43,980 nucleotides of DNA from Succinimonas amylolytica DSM 2873 (GCF_000378405.1 NZ_KB899640.1:27957-71936), one strand, 5' to 3'; counted from the first letter of the stretch, positions 13,640 through 23,352 are shown. Notes: generated by a model from the letters alone, not told the origin. Program-made: numbers and translations.

Positions 13640-15712
13640 CTAGGCCACCCGGTCTCCCGGCTTAACACCGGCATCGGCTGACAGGAGGAAGATATCCTTA
13701 TTTCCGGAGCCGGCAGAAAGGATCATGCCTTCGGAAATCCCAAAACGCATCTTCCGGGGTGCCAGATTGTAGATCATGATGACAAATCTGCCGATCAGGG
13801 CGGCGGGGGCCGGATAGGCGGACTTGATGCCCGAGAATACCTGTCTCTCTTCGCCGTTCCCCAGATCCAGCCGGAACTTCAGCAGCTTGTCGGATTCCGG
13901 CACCTCCTCGCAGGAGATTACCCGGGCAGCCCGCAGATCCAGCCTGGCAAAGTCGTCAATGGTTACGGTTTCCGGAGCTGCTTCCCCGGACTGTTCCGCC
14001 TTTTTCTCCTTCTTTTCAGACTTCCGGGAAGCGCTGCCCTTGCTTTCCTGGGCACTGAGATCCTTAAGATCCTGAAGAGAGTCGTTAATCATGGCCTCCA
14101 CGGACTTCATGTCAATGCGTTTGAAGAGAGCCTTGAACGGTGAAATCTCGGTTCCCAGCAAAGCCCGGTCCAGAGAATTCCAGTCCAGATCAGTTTTCAG
14201 GAATGCCGCGCTGTCCCGGGCCAGCTTCGGAAGCACCGGAGACAGGTAGGTGATAAGCACCCGGTAGAGGTTCAGGCAGGTGGTGCAGATCCGCTGAAGC
14301 TCCGCATCCCGGCCGGCATCCTTGGCCAGTACCCAGGGCTCCTTTTCGTCCACGTAGCGGTTGGCACTGTCGGCCAGGTCCATTACCTTTCTGATAAGGG
14401 CGGAGTATTCTCTTGACTGGTATCCGGCGGCGATTTCCTCCTTTGCGGCGGTAAAGGATTCCAGAAGCTCCGGGGCGTCCAGGGTGTCTGCCAGGCGGCC
14501 CTGGAACTTCCGGGTAATAAACACGGCAGTACGGGAGGCCAGGTTTACCAGTTTGTTTACCAGGTCGGAGTTGGTGCGGGCCACAAAGTCCGGCAGGTTC
14601 AGATCCAGATCGTCGATTTTGCCGTTCATCTTGGAGGCATAGTAGTAGCGGAGACATTCCGGATCAAAATGCTTAAGATAGGTGGCGGCCTTGATGAATG
14701 TCCCCTTGGACTTGCTCATCTTGGCTCCGTTGACGGTAACATAGCCGTGCACGTACAGATGATCCGGAACCCGGCAGCCGGCGCCGTGGAGCATGGCCGG
14801 CCAGAACAGACTGTGGAAATACAGAATGTCCTTGCCGATAAAGTGCACCATTTCGGAATCGGAATCCTGTTTGAGGAAATCCTCGAAGCAGATGCCCTTT
14901 GAGTCCATAAAGTTCTTGAAGGATGCCAGATAGCCTACCGGCGCATCCAGCCAGACGTAGAAGTACTTGTTTTCGGTGCCCGGGATCTGAAACCCGAAAT
15001 ACGGGGCGTCCCGGCTGATATCCCACTGCTGGAGTCCGGAGTCGAACCATTCCTGAAGCTTGTTGGCCATTTCCCGGGGGATGGTGCCGGAGGCGATCCA
15101 GTCTTTCAGGAAGGCGTCGAACTGCGGAAGATCAAAGAAATAGTGCTCTGATTCCTGCATTACCGGAGTGGCTCCTGAAATCACCGAGCGGGGATTAATG
15201 AGGTCCGCCGGAGAGTAGGTGGCACCGCAGCATTCGCAGTTGTCGCCGTACTGATCCTCTGCGTGGCATTTCGGGCAGGTTCCCTTGACGAAGCGGTCCG
15301 GCAGGAACATTTTCTTCTCCGGATCGAAAAGCTGGGAGATTTTCTTAACCTGAATGTACCCCCGATCCCGGAGCGTGGTGTAGAGCTTTTCGGAAATCTC
15401 GCGGTTTTCCGGAGAATTGGTGCGGTAGTAATGGTCGTAGCTTATTTCAAAACCGGCGAAATCCCGGCGGTGCTCGTTCTCCATCTCGCCGATAATGTCC
15501 TCCGGGGTGCGGCCCAGCTTCTGTGCCTTGATCATAATCGGGGTGCCGTGCTGATCGTCAGCGCAGACAAAATACACCTGGCGTCCCAGCATTCTCTGGA
15601 ATCTGACATAGATATCCGCCTGGATGTGTTCCAGAATATGACCCAGGTGAATGGACCCGTTGGCATACGGCAATGCGCAGGTTACGAGTAAGGTGTTTGA
15701 CTGTTCTGTCAT
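13640..15712 (-). CDS. metG: Methionyl-tRNA synthetase
   Basis: A 690-residue enzyme that charges initiator and elongator tRNA-Met with methionine. The class I signature is at 14-25 ([12 protein letters not shown], the HIGH motif as HLGH), the KMSKS loop at 331-335 (AKMSKSKG), and the zinc knuckle is [18 protein letters not shown]. The anticodon-binding domain follows ([18 protein letters not shown]). After a Lys/Glu-rich linker, a C-terminal EMAP/Trbp111-like tRNA-binding domain starts near 585 ([20 protein letters not shown]), which serves for dimerisation and tRNA binding in long MetG forms. Length and order match the E. coli type. It is monocistronic, ends at a bidirectional terminator and appears fully functional. 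Confidence 0.98.
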   Translation of the reverse strand: MTEQSNTLLVTCALPYANGSIHLGHILEHIQADIYVRFQRMLGRQVYFVCADDQHGTPIMIKAQKLGRTPEDIIGEMENEHRRDFAGFEISYDHYYRTNSPENREISEKLYTTLRDRGYIQVKKISQLFDPEKKMFLPDRFVKGTCPKCHAEDQYGDNCECCGATYSPADLINPRSVISGATPVMQESEHYFFDLPQFDAFLKDWIASGTIPREMANKLQEWFDSGLQQWDISRDAPYFGFQIPGTENKYFYVWLDAPVGYLASFKNFMDSKGICFEDFLKQDSDSEMVHFIGKDILYFHSLFWPAMLHGAGCRVPDHLYVHGYVTVNGAKMSKSKGTFIKAATYLKHFDPECLRYYYASKMNGKIDDLDLNLPDFVARTNSDLVNKLVNLASRTAVFITRKFQGRLADTLDAPELLESFTAAKEEIAAGYQSREYSALIRKVMDLADSANRYVDEKEPWVLAKDAGRDAELQRICTTCLNLYRVLITYLSPVLPKLARDSAAFLKTDLDWNSLDRALLGTEISPFKALFKRIDMKSVEAMINDSLQDLKDLSAQESKGSASRKSEKKEKKAEQSGEAAPETVTIDDFARLDLRAARVISCEEVPESDKLLKFRLDLGNGEERQVFSGIKSAYPAPAALIGRFVIMIYNLAPRKMRFGISEGMILSAGSGNKDIFLLSADAGVKPGDRVA

Positions 15713-15904
15713 TATTTTAAAGCTCCGTTGGCCTTTTCTGTAAAAAGTGTGAGTATTTTAACAGATTGGCCGGAGACAATAAAGGAGAGAAAGGCCGGGA
15801 GCCTGAAGACTTCCGGAACCACGGCCCGGTTTTCCCGGCAGCCGGGGATTTCTGGTTTCCTCCGGGGGAAAAGCGGCTGCCGGAGAGGGGAGGGAGCGGC
15901 TGAT

Positions 15905-16504
15905 CTAGCGGAATTTGCTCAGGCACTCGTCGAACTGCCGGGCCACGAAGTTCCAGTCTATGTGATTCATAAACCTGGCTACGTAGTCCTGGCGCCGGTT
16001 CTGGTAGTCAAGATAGTAGGCATGCTCCCAGATGTCGATGCAGAGCAGGGGGTAGAGAGCTTCATGCAGTGGCGTTCCGGCATTGCTGGTGTTTATGATG
16101 CTCATTTTTCTGGTCATGGGATCCATGGCCAGCCAGGTCCATCCGGCGCCGAAGTTTGATACGGCGGATTTCTGGAAGGCATCAAGAAAAATATCTGTGC
16201 TCCGGAACTGCCGGGATAGCTCCTCGGATAGCCGGGAGGGGATCAGCGGGGGCTGCGGGATCATGCAGTTGAAGAAAAAATCATGATTGAAGGCCTGGGC
16301 GGCGTTGTTGAAGATGGGCCCTACGGCGGTGCTTACGATCTGCCAGATTTCCTTGTCCTGGTAGTAGGTCTTTTCAATAAGCTCGTTGGCGGTTTTGACA
16401 TAGTTCTGGAAATGCCGGTTGTAGTGAAAATCCATGGTTCTTTCGGAAATGAACGGTTCCAGTGCTGCCAGAGGATACTTGAGTTTCGGAAATGAAAGTG
16501 CCAT
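15905..16504 (-). CDS. sodB: Superoxide dismutase, iron type
   Basis: A 199-residue enzyme that dismutates superoxide in the cytoplasm. Metal ligands are all present: His27 (FHYNRHF), His74 (AFNHDFFF), Asp157 and His161 (LLCIDIWEHAYYLDY). The FNHDFFFNCM and NFGAGWTWL segments fit the iron form better than the manganese form, though metal use cannot be proved from sequence. I start at the ATG at 16504 because AAGGA lies just upstream and SodB normally begins a few residues before LPxLxY; a longer frame from 16627 would add 41 unrelated residues. Its presence shows the host must survive oxygen exposure. It is followed on the same strand by metG after about 190 bases. Confidence 0.95.
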   Translation of the reverse strand: MALSFPKLKYPLAALEPFISERTMDFHYNRHFQNYVKTANELIEKTYYQDKEIWQIVSTAVGPIFNNAAQAFNHDFFFNCMIPQPPLIPSRLSEELSRQFRSTDIFLDAFQKSAVSNFGAGWTWLAMDPMTRKMSIINTSNAGTPLHEALYPLLCIDIWEHAYYLDYQNRRQDYVARFMNHIDWNFVARQFDECLSKFR

Positions 16505-16645
16505 ATGTGCCGTTTCCTTATTATAATAATTATTTTGGCTTAATAAGCGGCCCGTATGTCCGGCGGGCCGTAAAGCCGCTTTTTGAGAGAATGCTGCCGC
16601 AGCCGGAATATTGCTGTGTGATGACACAGACTGAACCGGGGCTGT

Positions 16646-17473
16646 TCAGCTGTTTTCAGAATGCACCAGAGTCTTTAATATGGCAAAAGGAGAATTTTCA
16701 AAATTTGGATCCGGCTCCGGATTTTTTTGCGGTGTTTCCTCTTTCTTATGTAAGAAACTCATTTTTTTTATCTCATTGGCCACCCGGGCCCGTTCCTGCA
16801 TATCCGGAGGTAGCGGCCAGCCGCCCAGATCCCGGTAGCGGTTTATGAGCCGGCAGAACAGGTCGGTTTCTATTTCGGCATCGTATTCCGCACCGTGAGC
16901 TCTCTTGCCGTCAAATTCCAGTCCCGCGGTTTCCACGGCCACCCGGAGCACGGACTGGCCGGTAAACACCATGGACAGTGTGGCCAGGTCAATGACTGAA
17001 AAGGGATGAAAAGGGCATTTTTTGGCGTTGAGCCGTTCCGCGGCCGCCATGATGAAGCCGTGATCAAAGCTGCCGTTCTGTCCTACCAGGATGCAGCGGG
17101 TGCAGCCGGCAGTCCGGGCTTTTTTGGAGAGAGTCTTGAACAGAGGCTTCAGAAAGCTTTCCTCGGTAACCGCCTTTCTTTCCGGAGCGTAGGGATCCAC
17201 CCCCAGAAAATCCAGATTGGACTTTTCCAGGTTTGCTCCCGGAAAGGGCAGGATATTGGCATGATAGCTTTCGTCCCGCACCAGATCTCCGGATTCGGTG
17301 AACTTTACGGTACAGGCAGCCACTTCGATCAGGGCATCGGTTTCAGGCCTGAAGCCTGCAGTTTCCACATCCACGATTACGGGATAAAAGCCCCGGAAGC
17401 GTTCCGCAAGAGTCATGGAGGATTCGCTGTTTTCTGGGGTTTCCGTGTTATTCTGTGTGCTGGAGGAGTCCAT
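16646..17473 (-). CDS. rnt: Ribonuclease T (DEDDh 3-prime exonuclease)
   Basis: A 275-residue exonuclease that trims the 3-prime ends of tRNA and other stable RNAs and acts as a dimer. Residues 22-215 align closely with E. coli RNase T: FRGFYPVIVDVETAG (Asp35, Glu37), then GQNGSFDHGFIMAAAER (third Asp), PFHPFSVIDLATL, and AHGAEYDAEIETDLFCRLINR (His and fourth Asp), ending in LGGWPLP. Oddities are a C-terminal extension of about 50 residues rich in Lys, Glu and Pro (KKEETPQKNPEPDPN), absent from the 215-residue E. coli enzyme, and GQN in place of AHN before the third Asp. AAGGA precedes the ATG. RNase T is essentially restricted to Gammaproteobacteria, which supports the taxonomic call. Confidence 0.93.
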   Translation of the reverse strand: MDSSSTQNNTETPENSESSMTLAERFRGFYPVIVDVETAGFRPETDALIEVAACTVKFTESGDLVRDESYHANILPFPGANLEKSNLDFLGVDPYAPERKAVTEESFLKPLFKTLSKKARTAGCTRCILVGQNGSFDHGFIMAAAERLNAKKCPFHPFSVIDLATLSMVFTGQSVLRVAVETAGLEFDGKRAHGAEYDAEIETDLFCRLINRYRDLGGWPLPPDMQERARVANEIKKMSFLHKKEETPQKNPEPDPNFENSPFAILKTLVHSENS

Positions 17474-17649
17474 GATGATCCTTAAGAAGTGATGCTGATG
17501 ACTGGCGCCCGTATGCCCTGGCCGCCAGTTTCCGGCGTGATTTTATCACAGAGACCGGCTTTCATGGTTAATTTTGTTGGAAAAGTGTTCCGGGTTTTCG
17601 GCGGCCTTTGGGAAAATGCTTCATTTCTGGCCTGATTTTTGCTTAAATA

Positions 17650-17691
17650 CCGGAAAACAGTATCTGATACTGGTGAATGACGATTTTCCGG
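17650..17691. promoter_or_regulatory. Nested inverted repeats upstream of motY
   Basis: An outer 8-bp pair (CCGGAAAA at 17650-17657, TTTTCCGG at 17684-17691) encloses a perfect 15-base palindrome (CAGTATC-T-GATACTG, 17658-17672). It lies within 60 bases of the motY start in the divergent rnt-motY region. It could be an operator or an RNA hairpin in the leader. Confidence 0.4.
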
Positions 17692-17708
17692 CGACGGGGA
17701 TAATGACA

Positions 17709-18590
17709 ATGAAAACACCTCTGGCATATATTGGCTTTCTCTGCGGGGCTCTGGCAGCCTCTGCCGGTGCTGTGACCTTTGTTAACGGCGATACGGCAAA
17801 TCCGGTCTGGACTCTGGAAAAGTCTCCGGCAAAATGTCTCCTCTTCCAGAAAATTCCCGGCTGGGGGCGGGTCGAGTTTGCTGTGAGATCCGGCAAGGAG
17901 CCCTTTCTGGAGCTTACCCTGTATCCGGTACGGCCATTTTCCCGCAAGGGGATCATGACCTTCCGGGAGGAAGCTCCGGAATGGCGTCCCGGAATCCGGG
18001 ATCGGGAATACGGTCCGGTGAAGATCTACCGGGATTTTCCGGGCTATCTCCGGGGCGAGCAGGCCTGGTATGCGCTGTCATCCCTGGAAAAGGGGCTTCA
18101 TGCCGCTTTCGTATACCGGGACGACCGGTATTACCGGGATGAGGACATCCGGGTTCTCCTGAGTCCCTACGAATTCGGAAAGTACAATCTGGAATTTCAG
18201 GAATGCCAGACCGGGCTTCTGGACTACGGGCTCCGGGATGTGCGCTACCTTACACTGCACTTTGACGGCAAGTCAGAGAAGCTGACCTCCTACTCGCGGG
18301 AGCAGCTTTCCCGGCTCAGGGAATATCTGAAGTCGGATCCCGATATCTGGAAAAGCGTGGTGATTTCGGTATTTACCGACAGCACCGGCACGGATGCGGA
18401 CAATCAGAAGCTTACCGGGGCCCAGGCCGGGGTGGTTGCGGGATTCCTGAAGGAGGGCGGGATTCCGGCAGAGAAGATTGTTACCCGATCCTTCGGCGAG
18501 AGCCATCAGGGGGTTCTTAACGAGATCGAGCCCGACAGGAGAACCAACCGCCGGGTGACTGTAGAGGTCCGGACGGATTACGACAGCTGA
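17709..18590 (+). CDS. motY: MotY-like sodium flagellar motor protein (OmpA C-terminal domain)
   Basis: A 293-residue exported protein. The signal peptide is MKTPLAYIGFLCGALAASAG, with cleavage probable before VTFVNGD. The N-terminal domain (about 25-150) has the MotY pattern PVWTLEKSPAKCLLFQKIPGWG and EEAPEWRPG; the C-terminal OmpA/peptidoglycan-binding domain (about 175-285) has VFTDSTGTDADNQKLTGAQA and EIEPDRRTNRRVTVEV. MotY forms the periplasmic T-ring that anchors the PomAB stator of polar, sodium-driven flagella to the wall. The ATG at 17709 has GGGGA eight bases upstream and gives a clean signal peptide; an in-frame ATG lies two codons earlier. Together with the flagellin at 38.2 kb this indicates a motile cell with a polar, probably sodium-driven flagellum. 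Confidence 0.85.
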   Translation: MKTPLAYIGFLCGALAASAGAVTFVNGDTANPVWTLEKSPAKCLLFQKIPGWGRVEFAVRSGKEPFLELTLYPVRPFSRKGIMTFREEAPEWRPGIRDREYGPVKIYRDFPGYLRGEQAWYALSSLEKGLHAAFVYRDDRYYRDEDIRVLLSPYEFGKYNLEFQECQTGLLDYGLRDVRYLTLHFDGKSEKLTSYSREQLSRLREYLKSDPDIWKSVVISVFTDSTGTDADNQKLTGAQAGVVAGFLKEGGIPAEKIVTRSFGESHQGVLNEIEPDRRTNRRVTVEVRTDYDS

Positions 18591-18825
18591 CTTTTATTCA
18601 GGGACTGGCATATAATGCCGGAGCGGGTACCGCTGTTTCCCGTAGGGGGACGGCGGGACTTTTTTCTGGGAATACCCCGGATGAAGCTCCCGCAAAAGCC
18701 AGTCAGATAATGATAGTAATGCGGACGCAGACGTCCCGGCCGATGATAACAATATGCTGATAATACTTTTGAAATTCCTGCTGGAGCTGCCGCTCCCGTT
18801 CCCTGGCTGTTCCCGGTGCCGCCGA

Positions 18826-19692
18826 ATGCCGTCCCTGCGGAGGATCCCGGCATTCGTTCCGGCGCTCCTGGGGCTGGCTCTCATGCTATTATTTCCAGGT
18901 GCGGCCTTTCCGGCCCCGGAGCGGCATTCCCCCGCCGTCTCCGGCAAAACGGTCCGGGATTCCGGCGGTGTCAGCTTTTCTGCTGATGCCAGCGGTTTTG
19001 TGCTCCTTTCCAGGGCTGTCCCGGATGCCATTCTGGAAATCCGGTACTATTCCACCTACAACTTTGTCGGCCGCCGTATTGACGGCTATGAGGAGCCGGA
19101 AGCTCTCCTGACCCGGGAGGCTGCTGCCAGGCTCCGGGAGGTCAGCGATGAGCTGGTAAAAAAAGGGTACCGGCTGAAGATATTCGATGCCTACCGTCCG
19201 CAGAGCGCCGTGGATCATTTTATGAGATGGGCCAAAACCCCGGGGGATGCGGCTATGAAGCCGTATTTTTACCCGGACCTGGACAAGGCGGTGCTGTTCC
19301 GGGAGGGGTTTATTGCCGCCCGATCCGGACATACCCGGGGCAGTGCGGTGGATCTGACGCTTTTCGACATGGCGTCCGGGAAAGAGGTGGACATGGGCGG
19401 CCGCTTTGACTGGTTCGGAGCGGAAAGCCATCAGGACTTCAGGGGGCTTACCGCAGCCCAGCGTGCCAGCCGGAAGCTGCTTCGTGACGTCATGACTGCC
19501 CATGGCTTCAGAGCGATTTCAAAGGAATGGTGGCATTTTTCCCTGCAGAACGAACCCTATCCCCGCACCTACTTTACCTTTCCGGTATCCTCCCGGGCGG
19601 TCTCTGCTCCCGGAGGAAGCGCGGAGAATTCCCGAGCATCCTGTGATCCGGATGGCGGCCTCCCGGCAGAAAACAGGGAGCCCCGGCAGTAG
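18826..19692 (+). CDS. VanX/DdpX-type D-alanyl-D-alanine dipeptidase, exported
   Basis: A zinc peptidase of family M15D that cleaves D-Ala-D-Ala. Motifs: IRYYSTYNFVGRRIDGY near the start of the domain, FDAYRPQ (substrate-binding Arg), SGHTRGSAVDLTLFD (zinc ligands His and Asp) and KEWWHFSL (catalytic Glu, third ligand His). I start at the ATG at 18826, which gives a standard signal peptide (MPSLRRIPAFVPALLGLALM, ending FPGAAFPAPE); the ATG at 18754 would add 24 residues before it. Neither has a good ribosome-binding site. Export to the periplasm suggests a role in recycling or scavenging wall dipeptide; vancomycin resistance is less likely, and no vanA or vanH gene is nearby. The C-terminal 30 residues after PVS are low complexity. 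Confidence 0.88.
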   Translation: MPSLRRIPAFVPALLGLALMLLFPGAAFPAPERHSPAVSGKTVRDSGGVSFSADASGFVLLSRAVPDAILEIRYYSTYNFVGRRIDGYEEPEALLTREAAARLREVSDELVKKGYRLKIFDAYRPQSAVDHFMRWAKTPGDAAMKPYFYPDLDKAVLFREGFIAARSGHTRGSAVDLTLFDMASGKEVDMGGRFDWFGAESHQDFRGLTAAQRASRKLLRDVMTAHGFRAISKEWWHFSLQNEPYPRTYFTFPVSSRAVSAPGGSAENSRASCDPDGGLPAENREPRQ

Positions 19693-19756
19693 CGGCCGTT
19701 TCCGGGAGCGTCCTTATTCTGCAGTTTTCGCATACTGTCCCGCACCGCCATATGGT

Positions 19757-20917
19757 ATGATCACTGAAAAGGTCTGTTATGACCGGCAGGGGCGGGAGGC
19801 GGCTGTGGGAATCTGGATTGCAATTCTTATTTTTATCATTCTTATAACCCTGGCAGCGCTGTGGCAGATCTGCCGCGGGGTGCTGAGGCTTCTGGCTGCC
19901 TTTAAGGGCCGGGAGCGGCTTTCCCGGGGCGCTCTGGCAGGAGCGGTATTTGCCGTGCTCGCAGTATTTGCTGTACTGGCACTTTCTCTCCGTACCATGA
20001 ATGCGGTCATTATCTTCTGCCATCTGGCGGTGTTCTGGTTTTTGGCAGATCTTCTTTTCGGTCTGGCCGGCACGCTTCTGAAAAGGCGGCCCGGACGTCT
20101 TCTCCCGGCAGTCCTGGCCTTTCTGGCTGCTTTTTCGGTGCTGTCCCTTGGCTGGTACCAGGCTCATCATGTGGCGAGAACCGAATACCGTCTGACCACG
20201 GACAAGCGGATTCCGGACCTCAGAATGGTGATGCTTGCCGATGTGCACCTGGGAACCACCTTTGACGCCGCAGGGTTTCAGGAGCTTCTTGAGGTCATGG
20301 AGCAGGAAAAGCCCGACATGATGCTGATTGTCGGGGATTATGTGGACGAGAGCACTTCCCGGGAGGATATGGAAAAGGCCGCCCAGGCGCTGGGAAAAAT
20401 CAGGCCGCCCCTGGGGATCTTCTATGTTTTCGGAAATCATGACAGGAGCCCCCGGGCCTTCGGGGCCGCAGAGCTGGCGGCGGGGCTCCGGGAAAACGGG
20501 GTAACGGTGCTGGAGGACGAAATTGCGGAACCGGCTCCGGGAGTTCTTATCGCCGGCCGAAAGGATCTTTCGGCAGTACGGCAAAAGGGCGGCTTCAGAA
20601 TGCCGCTCGGGGATCTCCTTCCGGCGGACAGCCGGGAACGGTATGCTGTGGTCATGGATCATCAGCCGGCCGCCTTTGCCGAAACCGCGGCGGCCGGAGC
20701 GGATCTGGCGGTTTCCGGACATACTCACGGCGGACAGCTCTTTCCCTTCAACCGGGCCGGGCTTCTTCTGGGGGTGGTGGATGCGGTTTACGGGCACTCG
20801 CGCACTGGCGGGACGGATTTTATTGTGACTTCCGGCATTTCTGACTGGGCGATAAGGTTCAAGACCGGCACGTTTTCGGAATACACGGTAATCAGTGTCT
20901 CCGGAAGAAAGGACTGA
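19757..20917 (+). CDS. Membrane-anchored calcineurin-like metallophosphoesterase
   Basis: The N-terminal part (about 1-150) has four hydrophobic helices, followed by a cytosolic or periplasmic phosphoesterase domain with all family motifs: RMVMLADVHLG (metal-binding DxH), LIVGDYVDE, FGNHDRS, and DLAVSGHTHGGQLFPF. The layout matches YkuE/YaeI-like phosphoesterases, some of which act on phospholipid head groups; the substrate here is unknown. The start is uncertain. ATG at 19757 lacks a ribosome-binding site, whereas the in-frame GTG at 19805 has GGGAGG five bases upstream and starts exactly at the first membrane helix (GIWIAILIFIILI). An even longer frame from 19502 would overlap the dipeptidase gene and is unlikely. 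It follows that gene after 64 bases and may be co-transcribed. Confidence 0.85.
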   Translation: MITEKVCYDRQGREAAVGIWIAILIFIILITLAALWQICRGVLRLLAAFKGRERLSRGALAGAVFAVLAVFAVLALSLRTMNAVIIFCHLAVFWFLADLLFGLAGTLLKRRPGRLLPAVLAFLAAFSVLSLGWYQAHHVARTEYRLTTDKRIPDLRMVMLADVHLGTTFDAAGFQELLEVMEQEKPDMMLIVGDYVDESTSREDMEKAAQALGKIRPPLGIFYVFGNHDRSPRAFGAAELAAGLRENGVTVLEDEIAEPAPGVLIAGRKDLSAVRQKGGFRMPLGDLLPADSRERYAVVMDHQPAAFAETAAAGADLAVSGHTHGGQLFPFNRAGLLLGVVDAVYGHSRTGGTDFIVTSGISDWAIRFKTGTFSEYTVISVSGRKD

Positions 20918-21052
20918 GTTATTGTGCCATAGAAGAGGAGGCCGGTTTTTGCTGCTGTATTGTTGAAGCCGGTATCAAAAATCGCGGCTCTGATGGTAGC
21001 AAAAAGCTATTTTTCTCTTAAAATTTATCCTGAGAATGTAACTGTACATGTC

Positions 21053-21081
21053 CCGGCGGGCAAGGTCTTTTTTTCCGCCGG
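21053..21081 (+). promoter_or_regulatory. Leader hairpin of the five-gene operon
   Basis: CCGGCGG at 21053-21059 and its exact complement CCGCCGG at 21075-21081 enclose a loop ending in seven Ts, 15 bases before the first gene of the FHA/AAA+/PP2C operon. It could be a terminator or attenuator for readthrough from the left, or a hairpin shaping the ribosome-binding site (GGAGA). Confidence 0.35.
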
Positions 21082-21096
21082 AAAACGGAGAATACT

Positions 21097-22560
21097 ATGA
21101 GCGGTCCCAAAGACAGTAGAATTTCGCTGGAGGAAATGCGGCGCCGGGAGATGGAGCGCAGAAGACGCGAGGAGCTGGAACGCAAAAGGCGCGAGGCGGA
21201 AAGGCGCCGCCTGGAGGAGGAGGCCCGCAGAAAAAGAGTAAAGGATCTCCAGGACAGCATAGCCTGCAGTTCCCGGGAACTGGATACTGCCCTCGGCTGC
21301 GGCCGGGAACAGCTTTCCGGGCTTAAGAAAAAAATTGCCGAATTCGGAGTGGCGCCCACTGCGGAATATCAGAAGCTGACCCGGGACGTGGAAGAGGTGG
21401 CCCAGGAGATTGTGACGGTCAGGGCCCGGGATGCCGCTACGGAGAACGAACAGCCCCTCCGGGACATTCTGGCGGATTTTCAGAAGGTTTCGGACAAATT
21501 CCGCCGGGTCCTGGACGATACGCCCCGGGTGTTGGCCAGCATTACTGCGGCCTATACCGAAAAGCTGACCTCCGAGATTGCCGAACTGGCCGCATCTCTG
21601 GCAGAGGAGGAAAAACGGCGCCGGGAGGCCGCAAAGGAGGAACAGATCCGGAAGGCTGAAAGGGAGATCCGGGAACGGGACGAAAAGCTCCGGCAGGAGC
21701 GGGAGGCTGCTCTTTCCGAGATTTCTGAAATGGAGACGCTGTTCCGGAAGACCGTATCCGGACGTGAGGCACCGTCAGAGGTTCAGGACGAAATTGATGC
21801 CCTGGAAAGCATGCTCCGTGCTGCCGAAAAGGGCGGACACAATGCCGAGTATTTAAGAAGCTTTGCCGCTATCAGCCTGGCGCCCCGGCTCAGCGCCATC
21901 GGTAAAAAGCTTGCTGATTACGAGAATCTGAAGCGGGACTACGGCATTCTCAGCGACGAGTACCTGGCAGTCTGTCAGGAAGCCGGAGTGGCGCCGAAGA
22001 CCTTTCCGGTATCAAAAACCTCCCTGAATTTCATGAAGGCGGAAATTGACGTTATTCAGCAGACGCTGGCCAAGAGGGATGCCGAGCGGTATATCAGCAA
22101 TGCCATCAACGAGGTGATGGAGGAGATGGGCTACCGCCTCATGGGCGGTCTCCGCGAGCGTCCGGCCGGCATTGTGAAGAGCGGGCTTTACCGCTTCAAT
22201 GACAGTACTGCGGTAAGTGTAACCTATGATTCCAACGGTGACATGTGCATGGAGCTGGGAGCCCTGGATACGGAGGACCGGGAGCCTGACGTCCAGGAGG
22301 CGGCAAGTCTGAAGCGGGATATGGAGAGCTTCTGTGCCGGCTATCGCAGAATCCGGGAGAAGCTGGCCGAGAAGGGGCTTGTTATTCACGAGGGCATCGA
22401 GCTCCCTCCGGACACGGAGTATGCTCAGGTATTCAACCTCAGTGACTATGACGTGGCCGATGCGGATTACCGCGAGGCGGAGCAGAACCGGAACCGCAGC
22501 ATTTCCGTAACCGGCCAGGAAAATGCCCTCAGGCATCTTTCCTATGACGGGGAGCAGTAG
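21097..22560 (+). CDS. Coiled-coil protein, first gene of the five-gene operon
   Basis: A 487-residue cytoplasmic protein that I cannot place in a family. Residues 10-60 are an extremely charged Arg/Glu helix (RRREMERRRREELERKRR), followed by further predicted coiled coil to about 320 (for example AAKEEQIRKAEREIRERDEK near 185-205). The C-terminal 160 residues look globular: YISNAINEVMEEMGYRLMGG, KSGLYRFNDSTAVSVTYDSN and YAQVFNLSDYDVAD. GGAGA precedes the ATG. The gene starts a tight same-strand run (gaps of 3, 4, 3 and 16 bases), so it is very probably a structural or scaffold component of the same system as the FHA, AAA+ and PP2C proteins downstream. No signal peptide or membrane helix is seen. 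Confidence 0.8.
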   Translation: MSGPKDSRISLEEMRRREMERRRREELERKRREAERRRLEEEARRKRVKDLQDSIACSSRELDTALGCGREQLSGLKKKIAEFGVAPTAEYQKLTRDVEEVAQEIVTVRARDAATENEQPLRDILADFQKVSDKFRRVLDDTPRVLASITAAYTEKLTSEIAELAASLAEEEKRRREAAKEEQIRKAEREIRERDEKLRQEREAALSEISEMETLFRKTVSGREAPSEVQDEIDALESMLRAAEKGGHNAEYLRSFAAISLAPRLSAIGKKLADYENLKRDYGILSDEYLAVCQEAGVAPKTFPVSKTSLNFMKAEIDVIQQTLAKRDAERYISNAINEVMEEMGYRLMGGLRERPAGIVKSGLYRFNDSTAVSVTYDSNGDMCMELGALDTEDREPDVQEAASLKRDMESFCAGYRRIREKLAEKGLVIHEGIELPPDTEYAQVFNLSDYDVADADYREAEQNRNRSISVTGQENALRHLSYDGEQ

Positions 22561-22563
22561 CGT

Positions 22564-23352
22564 ATGGCTCGTGTAAAGATTTGTCCCCGGTGCGGCAGGC
22601 ACAATCCTCCCAGTTCCAGTATCTGTCTCAGCGATGAATGCTCCTGGGATCTTACCGGTATCAGGGCGGAAAATCTCCGGGAGGAGTCTCCCGTACCGGC
22701 TCCTGAAACCGGAGCATCCCCTGACAGCGGGGGACAGAAGCCGGAGCCCGCAGTTTCCCGGAATTCCGGACCTGAGGTTTCACCCGCCCCGGAGCCCCGG
22801 CCCGCGCCCGGTTCTTCCCTGGCCCCGGAGATCCCCCCGGGAAAGATTTATGTCAGAATCTGTCCCGGCTGCGGTACGGAAAACCGGGCTGTTGCCAAGG
22901 TCTGCACTGCCTGCCGCCAGGATATCCGGATGGTCCCGAAAACCCAGGCTGACAGAAAAACGGGGACCGGAACAGCGGACAGCCCCCGGCCCGCCGTGCC
23001 GGAAAATACTCTGATAGCCGTCCTGAAATCTCCTGACGGCACCGAGCTTCTGAGAATCGATAGCGATCATCCGGTGCATGTTATCGGCCGCGAGCACACT
23101 CTGATGGAGTACCTTGCCGGGCGGGATTACACCAGCAGAAGGCATGCGGAGCTTGTGGTTTCCGGAAAAAGACTGGTCATAAGAGATTTTGGCAAGCCCA
23201 ACGGCACCTTTATTAACAACGTCAGAATGGCGGCGGAGTCTGCGGAAACCCTGAAGGACGGCGATCGCGTCTCCCTGGGCGGCATCTGGGAGGAGGACTG
23301 GAAAAGCTCTCTTGCCGGCTGCTTCACTGTATCCTATCCCGGGAGGAGCTAG
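22564..23352 (+). CDS. Double zinc-ribbon and FHA domain protein
   Basis: A 262-residue protein. Two zinc ribbons occur: residues 7-29 (CPRCGRHNPPSSSICLSDEC) and about 99-119 (CPGCGTENRAVAKVCTAC), separated by a Pro/Ala/Glu linker of about 70 residues. The C-terminal FHA domain (about 155-255) has VIGREH, the SRRHAEL signature and GKPNGTFINN, the residues that read phosphothreonine in known FHA domains. It should therefore bind a phosphorylated partner, with the ribbons mediating protein or nucleic acid contacts. It starts three bases after the coiled-coil gene. A PP2C phosphatase four genes on suggests a reversible phosphothreonine switch, but no Ser/Thr kinase is in the window. Confidence 0.88.
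   Translation: MARVKICPRCGRHNPPSSSICLSDECSWDLTGIRAENLREESPVPAPETGASPDSGGQKPEPAVSRNSGPEVSPAPEPRPAPGSSLAPEIPPGKIYVRICPGCGTENRAVAKVCTACRQDIRMVPKTQADRKTGTGTADSPRPAVPENTLIAVLKSPDGTELLRIDSDHPVHVIGREHTLMEYLAGRDYTSRRHAELVVSGKRLVIRDFGKPNGTFINNVRMAAESAETLKDGDRVSLGGIWEEDWKSSLAGCFTVSYPGRS

Noticed and set aside
8411-17664. Shared 15-base string CCGGAAAACAGTATC at 8413 and 17650 as a common operator
   Set aside because: Only one of the two is palindromic in context, and one such match is expected by chance in a window this long, given its CCGGA-rich composition.
18754-19692. Vancomycin resistance locus
   Set aside because: The VanX-type dipeptidase has a signal peptide and no vanH, vanA or regulator beside it; periplasmic dipeptide recycling is more likely.
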